64,000 nt of DNA from Methanolapillus ohkumae (GTDB taxonomy: Archaea; Halobacteriota; Methanosarcinia; Methanosarcinales; Methanosarcinaceae), in assembly GCF_032594355.1 (NCBI RefSeq), contig NZ_CP131061.1:1116001-1180000 (forward strand). Reading direction: 5' to 3'. Under the pieces are notes generated by a model. That model did no database searches. It had not been told where the DNA came from and saw only the letters and a program-made list of their open reading frames with translations. This document shows positions 1 through 9,134 of the stretch, piece after piece (position 1 is the stretch's first letter; the number at the start of each line of letters is the position of its first letter). A program made the translations under genes and the position numbers.

Positions 1-465
1 CGAAACAAATACGATTATTTCGCCAAAGTCGCCCGAGAAGAAGGTTACCATTATGTTGCCAAAATCTTTGAGGAAACCGCCTTAAATGAGATGCAACACG
101 CCAAAGATGAATTTAAAAAATTAAACGGCATCGGAACCACCAAAGACAATTTAAAAGCTGCTATGGATGGCGAACAATACGAAACTTGCAGCATGTATCC
201 GGAATTTGCCAAAGCGGCCGACGAAGAAGGATTCACCGATGTGGCCCGCCTCTTCCGTCAAATCGCAAAAGTTGAAGAACACCACCGAGTCCGGTATGAA
301 AAACTTCTCCAAAGATTGGAAGCCGGAACACTTTACAAAAGAGATGAAGCCATTACCTGGAAATGCTTAAAATGCGGTTATGTCCATGTCGGAAAAGAAC
401 CGCCCGGAAACTGCCCGTCCTGTGGGCACGAAAGAAATTATTTCGAACCGGACGACATTTTTTAA
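1..465 (+). CDS. Rubrerythrin, 5'-truncated by window edge
   Basis: The reading frame is open from base 1, so only the last 154 codons are visible. The visible part has the second half of a ferritin-like diiron domain (ETALNEMQHA, then AKVEEHHRVRYE, each with the ExxH pattern). A C-terminal rubredoxin-like domain follows, with CLKCGY and CPSCGH Cys pairs that would bind one iron. Rubrerythrins are cytosolic peroxidases that reduce hydrogen peroxide in anaerobes. The stop is TAA. A perfect hairpin with a T-tract lies 18 bases downstream, so the transcript probably ends there. The first iron-binding helices are outside the window. Confidence 0.93.
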   Translation, partial: RNKYDYFAKVAREEGYHYVAKIFEETALNEMQHAKDEFKKLNGIGTTKDNLKAAMDGEQYETCSMYPEFAKAADEEGFTDVARLFRQIAKVEEHHRVRYEKLLQRLEAGTLYKRDEAITWKCLKCGYVHVGKEPPGNCPSCGHERNYFEPDDIF

Positions 466-483
466 ATGAAGATTTGAAATAAA

Positions 484-513
484 ATGAAAAACAGGATTTT
501 TCCTGTTTTTCAT
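484..513 (+). terminator. Hairpin terminator after rubrerythrin
   Basis: A 13-bp perfect stem (ATGAAAAACAGGA with TCCTGTTTTTCAT) around a TTTT loop, followed by T-rich sequence. It starts 18 bases after the rubrerythrin stop codon. Confidence 0.7.
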
Positions 514-545
514 CTCTTGTATTCTTTTTTTACTTTTTTTTCGGG

Positions 546-620
546 TCTTCTTTTACGTTTATTTTTCAATTCTTCTTTTATTTTTATTTTTCAATTCTTC
601 TTTTACTTTTATTTTTCAAT
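546..620. repeat. 25-bp tandem repeat, three copies
   Basis: Three near-identical 25-bp T-rich units start at 546, 571 and 596 and differ at one or two positions. They lie between the rubrerythrin terminator and repeat A. No coding potential is apparent. Confidence 0.7.
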
Positions 621-650
621 TCCGTGATTTCATTCTGCGTTTGTTCTTTG

Positions 651-705
651 CAATGCCGCCCAAACCGCATTATGGCGTCCGTTTTTTAAAAAATTTAAAT
701 AAAAC
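651..705 (+). repeat. Repeat A copy 1 (3'-end GC-rich element)
   Basis: GC-rich head with GCATTATGGCGTCC, then an A/T stretch resembling TTTTTTAAAAAATTTAAATAAAA. It points in the direction of rubrerythrin transcription and is the left arm of an inverted pair with the copy at 780-828. Confidence 0.6.
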
Positions 706-779
706 CGATGAGCAGTATTTTTTTTCAATAAAATGGATGCCCTGTTTGAAAAAAAATTCAAAATCCGCCCAACGATTTT

Positions 780-828
780 GATTTATTTTTCTAAAAAGGT
801 GTTGCTGTAACGCATGCGGCGGCGCATA
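780..828 (-). repeat. Repeat A copy 2, downstream of ileS
   Basis: On the minus strand it reads GCATGCGTTACAGCAACACC, then a T-run and AAATAAATCAAAAT. It begins about 13 bases after the ileS stop, in the direction of ileS transcription. With copy 1 it forms an inverted pair between two convergent genes. Confidence 0.7.
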
Positions 829-840
829 AGAAAAAGAAAA

Positions 841-3800
841 TCAGGAATTCGATTTCGAAATCCCAATCGTCATTAAAATGCCTTCGACATCCCACTCTTT
901 TGAAAATTCTCCCTCCGCCGGTTTGCCGGAAATCAAACTTAATTTCTTGGAACGGACTTCCGATTGGATTTCATCTTTCATCTTTTCAACCAAGGCAAAA
1001 ACCCGCTTATCCGCAATTTGAATTTGCGCATCAATTGGAGCATCCACCGCCAAATCCATCTCTTTTCGCATATCTTGGACCCGGCGAATGACTTCACGGC
1101 CATATCCTTCCGCTTCAAGTTCCGGCGTAAGGCGTGCGTCCACATACACCATTCCGGCAGTGGACTCGGCACCGGCAATTCCTTTCGGGATGAGTTCCTC
1201 AAAAATCACCATGTCTTTCGTGACGACCACCGTACTTTGATTTTCAAGCGTCAGCTCCATTTCATCCACGCAATCAAATGCTTCCTTTAACGATTTGGCA
1301 CCGGCCTCAATAAGAGCGTCCGCCACACGTTTCGCATCCTGCTTAAACCGGGGACCGAGAACACTTTGGTTGGGCGTCATTTGAACGTCCAGTTCACCCC
1401 AGGATTCCGCTTCACCGATGACTTCCACATCTTTCGCGTTGGTCTGATCCAAAAAGACAGATCTCAGGCGCACAAGCGCCGTTTTTATGTCCTCATTTTT
1501 CGGAGCGACCACGATTTTTGAAATCGGCCATCTCAGCTTGCGGCCGGCTTTTTGGCGCGCGTTGGAGGACGCTTCCACAATCGTTCGGACAATATCCATG
1601 TGCTTTTCAAGAACCGGATCCATGAATTCTTTTTTGGGCGCCGGCCAGTCCATCATATGAACCGACAATTTCGCATCCGGATTGACATGCCGAACCAAAT
1701 TCTGATACAATTCTTCCGCCAAATACGGCATAAACGGCGCGATTGCTTTGGAAAGCGTCACATACGTCTCATAAAGAACGCTGTACACCGCCAATTTGTC
1801 AGGATCATTTTTCTCCGTCCAGGTCCGGGGGCGGATGAGCTGAATGTACCAGCGGGAAAGGTCTTCCAAAATAAAATCCAAAGCGCAGCGAACCGCCTTG
1901 TGAAGCATTTTAGCATCCATCGCCTCTGTCATCTCCGCAACCATGGTTTGCAGCCGGGACAAAATCCATTTATCCTCTTCCCGCATGTGTTTAACCATAG
2001 ATTCTGCCGGATATTTCGCCGGGTCAAAGTTGTCCAAAATCATATAGGGAAGCGGGAATTTATACACATTCCATAAAATGTTAAGCGTCCGGCTGACGGT
2101 TGCCACTTCTTCCCAATTGAATTTTAAATCATCCCACGGCGCGCTGGACGACAAAACATAAGCCCGAAGCGTGTCAGCACCGTATTTTTCAATGACTTCA
2201 TCCGGCGTCACCACATTTCCCAAGCTCTTTGACATTTTTTTGCCGTTGGTATCCAAGGTAAACCCATGCATAAGAACGCTTTTATAGGGCGTTTTCCCAA
2301 AAGCAACGGTGGACGCGCCTAACTGAGAGTAGAACCACCCGCGAGTTTGGTCATGACCTTCCGCAATGAAATCCGCCGGCCAAAGCGCATCGAATTGATC
2401 CGTCCGCCCCGGAAAGCCCAGAGTTGCGAAAGAGGCCATCGCGGAGTCAAACCAAACATCAAAGACATCTTTCGTACGCGACATTTGACCGCCGCAGCCG
2501 CATGGAATTTTCACATCGTCCACATACGGGCGGTGAAGTTCGATGTCACCGGCAATTTTTGCTTTTTCCCTTAATTCTTCTTTGGTTCCAATCACCAATC
2601 GTCCATGGCAGTCACCACATGTCCAAATCGGAATCGGAATTCCCCAGTACCGCTGGCGAGAAACACACCAGTCACGGGCGCCTTCAATCCAATCCTTAAA
2701 ACGGGCGGAACCGGCCCAATCCGGATACCATTCCACGTCATCGGAAACAGCGGAAAGCATTTGCCCTTTGATTTTTTCAATGTCGATAAACCACTGTTCC
2801 GTCGCCAAAAAGATGATTGGGGTTTTGCAGCGCCAGCAGTGACCGTATCGGTGATTGATTCTTCCGGATTGAAGCAACAAATTTTTGGCTTTTAAATCTT
2901 CAATTACAATCGGATTCGCGTCACGGATATTCATGCCCGCATATTTTCCCGCTTCTTTTGTGTAGGCGCCGGCTGGTCCGACCGGACAGAATACAGGCAA
3001 TCCGTACTTGATGCCGACATTAAAGTCATCCATTCCGTGCCCGGGCGCAATGTGGACACATCCGGTATTGTCGGCCGTCACATAATCCGCCAAATAGACC
3101 GCGTGATTCATTTCCGATTGGATCGGAACTTCCCCCGCCAGCGGACTTAAGTATTCCATGCCGGAGACTTCCGTTCCTGTTTTTTTGTCCGTGATTTCAA
3201 AAGATTTGTATTTTCCTTTTTTCAGTACGGCCGATACGGTGTCCGCCGCAAGAATCAATGTTTCTGTTTCATCCGCCGGATTTATGGCTGACACGACCGC
3301 GTATTCAAAATCGGGATGAACGGCAACAGCGACGTTGGACGGAATGGTCCAGGGGGTTGTGGTCCAAATCACCAAATATGTTTTTTCAGCGCCTTTGATT
3401 GGGAATTTAACAAAAATGGAAGGGTCTTCCCGATCGGCGTATTCAACTTCGGAGTCGGCAATCGCCGTTTCACAGCGCGGGCACCAATTAACCACACGCT
3501 TTCCGACTTCCAAAAGGTCTTTCTCTTGCGCCTTTTTAGTAACCCACCAAGCCGATTCAATGTATTCGTCTTTGAGCGTCATGTAGGGGTTGTCCCAATC
3601 CATCCAAACTCCAAGGCTCTTAAATTGTTCCGTCATCGATCCTTTTTTCTCAATCGCGAAAGACTTGCATTCCTGAATGAAGTTTCCGACACCGAATTCC
3701 TCAATGTCTTTTTTCGACTTAAAACCAAGTTTTTCTTCCACTTTCACTTCAATCGGGAGGCCGTGCATGTCCCAACCCGGCCGGTCGGTAACGGCAAATC

Positions 3801-4026
3801 CGTTCATGGAATAATAACGCAATACCGTATCTTTAATCACTTTGTTCCAAGCCGTTCCCATGTGAATATGTCCGGTGGTGTATGGCGGACCATCCACGAA
3901 AAAGAATTTTTTCCCGGCTTTTCGTCCTTCCCGGGTTTTTAAATACGCATCATTTTCCCGCCAGAACTGATTGATCTCCTGCTCAATCTTTCCCGTATCG
4001 TATTTATCTGAAATTTCCTGAAACAT
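841..4026 (-). CDS. ileS: Isoleucyl-tRNA synthetase
   Basis: Charges tRNA-Ile with isoleucine in the cytosol. It is a class I synthetase of 1061 residues, the usual size for archaeal and eukaryotic-type IleRS. The HIGH-type motif is GHIHMG near residues 52-57, and the KKMSKSLGN motif lies near residue 597. Between them are the editing insertion and Cys pairs (CPRC, CWRC, CGDC, CGCG) typical of metal-binding knuckles. The start at 4026 is chosen because AGGTGATG sits just upstream; upstream in-frame starts (TTG at 4050, ATG at 4032) would leave no ribosome binding site. The stop is TGA. Repeat A copy 2 follows almost immediately. Confidence 0.97.
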   Translation of the reverse strand: MFQEISDKYDTGKIEQEINQFWRENDAYLKTREGRKAGKKFFFVDGPPYTTGHIHMGTAWNKVIKDTVLRYYSMNGFAVTDRPGWDMHGLPIEVKVEEKLGFKSKKDIEEFGVGNFIQECKSFAIEKKGSMTEQFKSLGVWMDWDNPYMTLKDEYIESAWWVTKKAQEKDLLEVGKRVVNWCPRCETAIADSEVEYADREDPSIFVKFPIKGAEKTYLVIWTTTPWTIPSNVAVAVHPDFEYAVVSAINPADETETLILAADTVSAVLKKGKYKSFEITDKKTGTEVSGMEYLSPLAGEVPIQSEMNHAVYLADYVTADNTGCVHIAPGHGMDDFNVGIKYGLPVFCPVGPAGAYTKEAGKYAGMNIRDANPIVIEDLKAKNLLLQSGRINHRYGHCWRCKTPIIFLATEQWFIDIEKIKGQMLSAVSDDVEWYPDWAGSARFKDWIEGARDWCVSRQRYWGIPIPIWTCGDCHGRLVIGTKEELREKAKIAGDIELHRPYVDDVKIPCGCGGQMSRTKDVFDVWFDSAMASFATLGFPGRTDQFDALWPADFIAEGHDQTRGWFYSQLGASTVAFGKTPYKSVLMHGFTLDTNGKKMSKSLGNVVTPDEVIEKYGADTLRAYVLSSSAPWDDLKFNWEEVATVSRTLNILWNVYKFPLPYMILDNFDPAKYPAESMVKHMREEDKWILSRLQTMVAEMTEAMDAKMLHKAVRCALDFILEDLSRWYIQLIRPRTWTEKNDPDKLAVYSVLYETYVTLSKAIAPFMPYLAEELYQNLVRHVNPDAKLSVHMMDWPAPKKEFMDPVLEKHMDIVRTIVEASSNARQKAGRKLRWPISKIVVAPKNEDIKTALVRLRSVFLDQTNAKDVEVIGEAESWGELDVQMTPNQSVLGPRFKQDAKRVADALIEAGAKSLKEAFDCVDEMELTLENQSTVVVTKDMVIFEELIPKGIAGAESTAGMVYVDARLTPELEAEGYGREVIRRVQDMRKEMDLAVDAPIDAQIQIADKRVFALVEKMKDEIQSEVRSKKLSLISGKPAEGEFSKEWDVEGILMTIGISKSNS

Positions 4027-4139
4027 AAACATCACCTGATAAATTGACAATTAAAAAATTAAAGATAATTAAAAGATGAACGATAAAATAATTGATTTTA
4101 CAAATAACCTGTGGTTTAGCACACCAAAAAACATCAAAC

Positions 4140-4260
4140 AAGTTCATAAAAGTTTATGCCTGTTTTTTAAAAAAATAACAAAACAAAATAACAAAACAAA
4201 ATAACAAAAAAATAACAAAATAAAATAACAAAAAAATAACAAATCAAAAAAAAATTAGAA
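4140..4260. repeat. AT-rich AAAATAACA tandem repeats upstream of ileS
   Basis: Reiterated AAAATAACA/AAAAAATAACA units occupy roughly 4165-4245. No ORF is supported. This stretch separates the ileS start from repeat B copy 1. Confidence 0.5.
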
Positions 4261-4282
4261 TTCCAATCCAAAAAAAATCATC

Positions 4283-4521
4283 CCGATTCAATTAGATGCA
4301 AAAAGCATCTGATTGAATCGGATTATTATGAACGGAAATATTACGGAAAAGTACAGCAGCAATCTAAAACAGTAAACAGATGCAGAAAAGCTAAAACAAT
4401 AAACAGCCGCAGAAAAACTAAATGAATTGCGGCTGAAAAGGAGCGGTTTTGCGTGAGCAAACTTTGGCGGCAAGTTGTCCCTGCCATTTAAAAAATTCCG
4501 ATAGCGTTGCGTAGGAATTTT
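4283..4521 (-). repeat. Repeat B copy 1 (hairpin, 28-bp units, end module)
   Basis: It begins with a near-perfect 17-bp stem-loop with a GATGC/GCATC apex (4283-4320). Degenerate units of about 28 bp built on GCAGCAA and AACAGTAAACA follow (4345-4425). A module containing TTGCGGCTGAAAAGGAG and AGCAAACTTTGGCG follows those, matching the copy near 22,730-22,780. It ends with a stem of AAAAAATTCC and GGAATTTTTT exactly next to the stop codon of the minus-strand gene at 4522. Confidence 0.6.
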
Positions 4522-4797
4522 TTAGTAAATCAGTGTCCAGTCCAATTTCTTATCATTTTCGTCATAGAGGTAAACCTCCATGCTTCCTCGGGTTCGATCT
4601 TCCCCAAGTGGTTTTGCACCGATGTAAAGAACGTCGCCGATTTGTACGTCAAAGTCATTCGGCACTTTTCCGAAATACACCCGGCCGCCTGAAAAAGTAT
4701 CTTCTACCGTGACACCTTTGTAATTCATCGTTTTAATCACGTTGACAACCACACAATCAAAGCGGTCGGTCTCTAAAAGTTCAACATTTTGGTCCAT
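4522..4797 (-). CDS. Conserved small protein coupled to AAA+ ATPase gene
   Basis: A soluble protein of 91 residues with alternating beta-like segments (CVVVNVIKTMNYKG, GRVYFGKVPNDF, GDVLYIGAKPLG) and no membrane segment. I do not recognise the family; a small beta-barrel nucleic-acid or protein-binding fold is a guess. It directly follows the AAA+ ATPase on the same strand. The start at 4797 has AGGG at suitable spacing. The alternative ATG at 4818 would overlap the ATPase stop as TAATG. Either way the two genes look translationally coupled. The stop is TAA and touches repeat B copy 1. Confidence 0.65.
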   Translation of the reverse strand: MDQNVELLETDRFDCVVVNVIKTMNYKGVTVEDTFSGGRVYFGKVPNDFDVQIGDVLYIGAKPLGEDRTRGSMEVYLYDENDKKLDWTLIY

Positions 4798-4817
4798 GTT
4801 TTTCCCTATGGCGTTCA

Positions 4818-5948
4818 TTAAACATAAAGTCTTTGACAATCCGACGTCGGATCGGATTTTTTGAGTTCCGCCAAAGCTTCTTTAAAATTGGCGGCGGCTA
4901 CGATTTTTTCATCTTCGATAATCGCACGGTGAAGTGCTGTTTTCAGGATTTTGTCTGTCAAATCCCGGCCGGAAAGACCTCTTGCCTCTTTGGCAAAATT
5001 CTTGACATTGAAATTCGGGTCAACCGGAAGCGGAAATGTCGCAAAATTGGACCGGATAATTTGTTCGATTTCATGCTCATCCGGCAGAACAAATTCAATT
5101 TCTTCTTCAAAACGGCTCCTTACGGCAGAATCCAAAGATTGCGCCCGGTTGGTAGAACCAATCGTACAAACCCCCTTTCGGTCCGACAAGCCGTCCATTT
5201 CCGTAATCAGAGCATTGACAATTTCAACAACGTCTCCCCGCAGTTCTTGGAATTTGCGGTCCAGCGCAATCGCGTCAATTTCATCAATAAATATGATGCA
5301 AGGAGCCATTTCTTCAGCGCGTTCATACAAATCATGAATTTGACGGGCGCCTTCGCCGACGAATTCCCCGATGAGTTGGGTGGCTTTGATCGGGATGATG
5401 GGAACTTTCACTTTCCCCGCAAGTGCTTTTGCAAGCATGGTTTTTCCGGTTCCGGACGGCCCGTAAAACAAAACGTTTCTTGGCGCCCACTTTCCGAAGG
5501 ATTCCGGATCTTCCAAGTAACGCTCAATCAGCCGGCATTTCTTTTTGGCGGCGGACTGCCCGATAATGTCGTCAAATAAAACAGACGGATTTGTTTTTTC
5601 CGTGGCGGATTCCACCACATCTTTGGAAGGCGCAATAAGAATCCGGGTTTGCGGCCCAATCGCGAGACCATCGGGTTTTGCATCGATGACCCGGTAGGCA
5701 AATCCTTTGAACAAGTCGCGGTCAAAGAGATAGGTACCTTTTCGGACTTCAAACCCTTCCCACTGCTCGCGCACATAAGCTTCAAAAAGTTCCAAATCTT
5801 CAATAAACGGATCGTCATCAATCAGCCCGATGAGAGGATAACCGGCCGGCTTTAGCACAACTTCCCGTGTAAATTCAGTCCCGGACCCCTCAAGACCGGA
5901 ATCGGATCCTTCTTTTATTTTTGAATTAGACTTTAAAACGGCACGCAT
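4818..5948 (-). CDS. Archaeal AAA+ ATPase (Cdc48/PAN-like single AAA domain)
   Basis: A 376-residue ATPase. Residues about 1-125 form an N-terminal domain without recognised motifs. An AAA module follows, with Walker A GPSGTGKT at 163-170, Walker B IIFIDEID at 218-225, sensor GSTNR and an arginine-finger segment SRFEEEIEF. The C-terminal GLSGRDL segment is typical of the AAA lid. With one AAA domain and no coiled-coil/OB start it is not a classical proteasome-activating nucleotidase. Members of this archaeal group are presumed to remodel proteins, but the substrate is unknown. It forms an operon with the small gene that follows it. Confidence 0.85.
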   Translation of the reverse strand: MRAVLKSNSKIKEGSDSGLEGSGTEFTREVVLKPAGYPLIGLIDDDPFIEDLELFEAYVREQWEGFEVRKGTYLFDRDLFKGFAYRVIDAKPDGLAIGPQTRILIAPSKDVVESATEKTNPSVLFDDIIGQSAAKKKCRLIERYLEDPESFGKWAPRNVLFYGPSGTGKTMLAKALAGKVKVPIIPIKATQLIGEFVGEGARQIHDLYERAEEMAPCIIFIDEIDAIALDRKFQELRGDVVEIVNALITEMDGLSDRKGVCTIGSTNRAQSLDSAVRSRFEEEIEFVLPDEHEIEQIIRSNFATFPLPVDPNFNVKNFAKEARGLSGRDLTDKILKTALHRAIIEDEKIVAAANFKEALAELKKSDPTSDCQRLYV

Positions 5949-6211
5949 ATGACCATCTCGGAACTTTCAAATCGTTTTTGATTTAAATTATTTGAATTAT
6001 TGAATATTATTGAATATTATTGAGAATATTATTGGTTATTGAATATTGGACAATATTTGAGATTATTTTGAATTATTGTTTGTTTTTGATTTTATCTTTT
6101 TGCGTATAATCAAAATCATAGATTTAAATCTTCTGAAATGAATCCGAATAAAATCAGAAATGTTACCTCGTCATTTTGCAATCTGTTTTTATATATTCAG
6201 TTTACTGCATC
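5949..6211. other. AT-rich leader region, no gene
   Basis: TTATTGAATATTATTGA-type reiterations occupy about 5980-6060. The minus-strand promoter of the AAA+ ATPase should lie here, but several AT-rich boxes compete and no single TATA can be chosen. No ORF with coding character was seen. Confidence 0.5.
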
Positions 6212-6305
6212 TGTTCACTGTCTTTAACTTGCTGCAATCTGTTCACTGTCTTTAACTTGCTGCAATCTGTTCACTGTCTTTAACTTGCTGCAATCTGTTC
6301 ACTGT
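6212..6305. repeat. 28-bp tandem repeat
   Basis: Units starting TGTTCACTGTCTTTAACTTG begin at 6212, 6240 and 6268 with exactly 28-bp spacing, and a fourth partial unit starts at 6296. The reverse complement contains GCAGCAA and ACAGTGAACA, the same words as the degenerate units of repeat B. The block ends 15 bases from the stop of the phosphorylase gene at 6321. Confidence 0.85.
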
Positions 6306-6320
6306 TTTTTGGTATTTGTT

Positions 6321-7115
6321 TTAAATTTCGCTATTTTGAACAGCTTCCCGACAGGAACAGGCTCCAAATCCATGATCGGATTCAGTATCATTTCCCAATA
6401 CTTTAGCTAGCGCCGTCACCACCTCCAAAACCTCTTTTTGATTTTTTACCACACCCTCTTGAATTTCATCCACCGTCAGAATCTCCGGACACAATCCGGC
6501 CGCCGGGTTTGTAACCAAACACAAAGATGCGTAACAAAGTCCGGCCTCTTTGGCCAAAACAACTTCCGGAACACCGGTCATTCCAACGACATCCGCAAAT
6601 TGAGAATACATACGGATTTCCGCTTTTGTTTCAAACCGCGGACCTTCCGTGCAAGCATAAACACCTTCGGTATAACATCTCTTCCGGCCTTCCAAGACAA
6701 ATCCCAAAATCCGGCGGAGACGGCAGCAATACGGATTGGACATGTCGACATGGACTGCTCTTTTATCATAAAATGTATTTTCACGGGATTTGGTCAGATC
6801 CAAAAAATCATTCGGGATTACAAATTCTCCCGATAATATTTCCGGCTTCATCGACCCGACGGAATTGACGGACAGAACCGGCGCGCCTATTTTTTGAGCC
6901 GCGGCGATCAATGCTTTGTAATTGACTTGATGTGGCGGAACATGACGTTTTCCTTGATGCCGTGAAATCAAAACAATCTTTGCCGACTTTTCCGGATGAA
7001 GGATTTGAATTTCAACATTCCCATATTTTGTTTTGATTTGGATTGCGTCCGTATCCGAAATATTTCCATAGCCGACGCCACCGATTACGGTTAATGCGAT
7101 TTTTTTGAGATTCAT
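6321..7115 (-). CDS. Methylthioadenosine/methylthioinosine phosphorylase
   Basis: A 264-residue enzyme of the PNP/MTAP family that phosphorolyses 5'-methylthio-nucleosides from polyamine and SAM metabolism. Visible family motifs are SRHQGKRHVPPHQVNYKA (phosphate and ribose site), NSVGSM, TEGPRFET and GMTGVPEVVLAKEAGL. The purine-binding loop reads VTNPAAGL, with Asn where adenine-specific MTAPs have Asp. That pattern is associated with 6-oxopurine substrates, so methylthioinosine phosphorylase is the better guess. The start at 7115 is set by AGGTGAG just upstream. The C-terminal tail has CSC. The stop is TAA. Confidence 0.88.
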   Translation of the reverse strand: MNLKKIALTVIGGVGYGNISDTDAIQIKTKYGNVEIQILHPEKSAKIVLISRHQGKRHVPPHQVNYKALIAAAQKIGAPVLSVNSVGSMKPEILSGEFVIPNDFLDLTKSRENTFYDKRAVHVDMSNPYCCRLRRILGFVLEGRKRCYTEGVYACTEGPRFETKAEIRMYSQFADVVGMTGVPEVVLAKEAGLCYASLCLVTNPAAGLCPEILTVDEIQEGVVKNQKEVLEVVTALAKVLGNDTESDHGFGACSCREAVQNSEI

Positions 7116-7139
7116 GCGCTCACCTAAAAAAAACACAAA

Positions 7140-7280
7140 ATCAAAGGATAAAGAAAGAATTTAAAGAATTAAAGTAAGAATTTAAAGTAAAAATTTAAAG
7201 TAAGAATTTTTAAAGAATTAAAGTAAGAATTTAAAGTAAGAATTTAAAATATAAATAAGAACGGTTGAAATAAAAAAGAC
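7140..7280. repeat. AAGTAAGAATTTAAAG tandem repeats
   Basis: Reiterated 'aagtaagaatttaaa' words fill the gap between the phosphorylase start and the next gene's stop. The region is AT-rich and shows no ORF. Confidence 0.5.
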
Positions 7281-7328
7281 AAAAAAGAATAAAAAATTAA
7301 CCGAAAAAAAAAACATGGAGAATTCATT

Positions 7329-9065
7329 TTAAAGAGATTTTCGGAGATAGTTCCACATGACCATTCCTGAAATTAAGACAACGAGAACGGAAAAGAGGGA
7401 AAAGTGTCCGTTGATTTTATGAAGGACCGTTTCAACTGTGCTTCTGACCGGATTATTCACAAGTGGGGTGATCGTTTGAGGCGGACGTTCTCCCGAAATG
7501 GAGGTATTTTCAACATATTGAACGGACCCGCTCGGCTCAAAAGACGAGGCTGCCGGTTTTTCAATGAGCATGGCAGCAAATGGTGAAAAACTTGTCGTGT
7601 AGGCGGTAACGATAAAATTGTCAGCATCGGATGTGCTATCAATTTCAAGTTCTAATTTTTCCATTCCGGACTCGGTTTTGTGGAAGATGGTAATTTCATC
7701 CCGGTTTACAAGTTCGCCATCCATGACTTTGGGAATTTTAAATATCAATCCGGCTTTAAGATTTTTTTCTCTTAAAGCGGAATTGATTTCGTTTCCGACC
7801 GATAAGTCAAAACAAGAAACAATCGTCGTGCCATCGTGAGACGCGCCTGTTATTAAAAATTCATGTTCATCCGATTCAAAATCAATCATCATTTGTTGTC
7901 CTCTGAAAATATCTCCCAATTCTTTGGGAAACGACAGGGAGGAGAGTTGTGCTTGGTAAGAGGATGAAATCGGCGTTGGGACCGATATGATATAGTTGTT
8001 GCCGACCAATTGAGTTTGCATCGGAATATCATTGCCAAGAATGAATTTAAATGGAACAGTGTACTGAGAATGATCATCCGGATAAAATTTCAATTCCAAC
8101 TCAGGGGATGGCGCATTTATTAGATAGTGTTGAATTTGACTGATTGGCAATCGGGCAGCTGTAAAACGAGCGTTTACACTTTCAAAATAATCGTTATTAC
8201 TTTGAGAAACACCATCCGTCGAAACATTTATTGCATTGAAAAAACTGCAACTGCTGTTAAAAGCAGGAATTCCGGTATCCTTTTCAAAATCATGATTCGA
8301 ACAAAGAAAAACACAATTTAAATCCAAAAATTCCGGATATGACCGCTCCGAATTGATAACAAATTCCGGAATATAATTTTCAACATCTTCTCCGGTCAAA
8401 AGTGGTTTTGAGAAGATGATGTCCGGAATTTTATACCAATAATAAGATTGAAGTTGTTTATCGCCGTAGAAATAAATGGCATTAATCGGCCTGTTTTCGG
8501 TCAAAATTGATGAGAAATCCGAGGAAAAATAAAAATTATCCGCACGCATAACGACATCAGTGGGATAAAAAACAGATGAACTTTCCCACGGAATAAAGGT
8601 TACCGTATTTACAGCATCGTTGTGTTCAGACGTCACCGGTTTAAATGAAAATGTCTTTTTTTCAAGGCCATTGGAACCGTCATAATTAAGAGTGATGTTA
8701 ATCCGGCTGCTCTCACTGTATGTAAAGTAATTTCCATAAAAAGTAGCGGAATTATCAGACGAATAAAATATTTTTTCCACATTCACCGGCAGTTGTCCGT
8801 CCGCCTCCGAAATATCATAACTGGCGCTGATAATGTGATAATTTGTCACAATGGATATTTGATCAAACCCGGAAGTGTATATCGTTTCTGTAAGATGGAC
8901 CGAACCGGATCCCAGATCCGGAGTTGAATCCGAATTGGATGGGGGAGTCAACGGAAAAGCAACAGCTACCGGAATGATTCCGACAAGGAATATGCCGGTA
9001 ATCAGAAGAAAAATGCAAAGCATCATGCATTTTTGAATGCTTTTTAGAGGGGTTGATTTTAACAT
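7329..9065 (-). CDS. Secreted/membrane-anchored surface protein, unknown
   Basis: I do not recognise this protein. From the start at 9065 it has 578 residues. It has a hydrophobic signal segment (CMMLCIFLLITGIFLVGIIPVAVA), then a long Ser/Thr/Asn-rich beta-type extracellular region. A single C-terminal membrane anchor (SVLVVLISGMVMWNYL) follows, with a basic tail. The tail region is Pro/Ser-rich, as in wall-anchoring stalks. The frame also allows a start at 9134, which would add 23 residues before a normal signal peptide and has no ribosome binding site. The residues around 440-530 include IFHKTESGMEKLELEIDS, typical of archaeal surface beta domains. The stop is TAA. Confidence 0.75.
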   Translation of the reverse strand: MLKSTPLKSIQKCMMLCIFLLITGIFLVGIIPVAVAFPLTPPSNSDSTPDLGSGSVHLTETIYTSGFDQISIVTNYHIISASYDISEADGQLPVNVEKIFYSSDNSATFYGNYFTYSESSRINITLNYDGSNGLEKKTFSFKPVTSEHNDAVNTVTFIPWESSSVFYPTDVVMRADNFYFSSDFSSILTENRPINAIYFYGDKQLQSYYWYKIPDIIFSKPLLTGEDVENYIPEFVINSERSYPEFLDLNCVFLCSNHDFEKDTGIPAFNSSCSFFNAINVSTDGVSQSNNDYFESVNARFTAARLPISQIQHYLINAPSPELELKFYPDDHSQYTVPFKFILGNDIPMQTQLVGNNYIISVPTPISSSYQAQLSSLSFPKELGDIFRGQQMMIDFESDEHEFLITGASHDGTTIVSCFDLSVGNEINSALREKNLKAGLIFKIPKVMDGELVNRDEITIFHKTESGMEKLELEIDSTSDADNFIVTAYTTSFSPFAAMLIEKPAASSFEPSGSVQYVENTSISGERPPQTITPLVNNPVRSTVETVLHKINGHFSLFSVLVVLISGMVMWNYLRKSL

Positions 9066-9134
9066 ATGTCGGGAAATGTTATTTTCGACTTTTATTTCTA
9101 TTTTGTTGATTGGCACTTGAATGAACAATTGCAT

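Noticed and set aside
1552..2076. Plus-strand ORF opposite ileS
   Set aside because: Shadow of the synthetase gene. Basic, His/Arg-rich composition and no ribosome binding site or homology. The same holds for the long antisense frames in valS, the ABC genes and the giant surface genes.
6212..6305. CRISPR array
   Set aside because: The 28-bp units follow each other with no unique spacers, and no cas genes are nearby.
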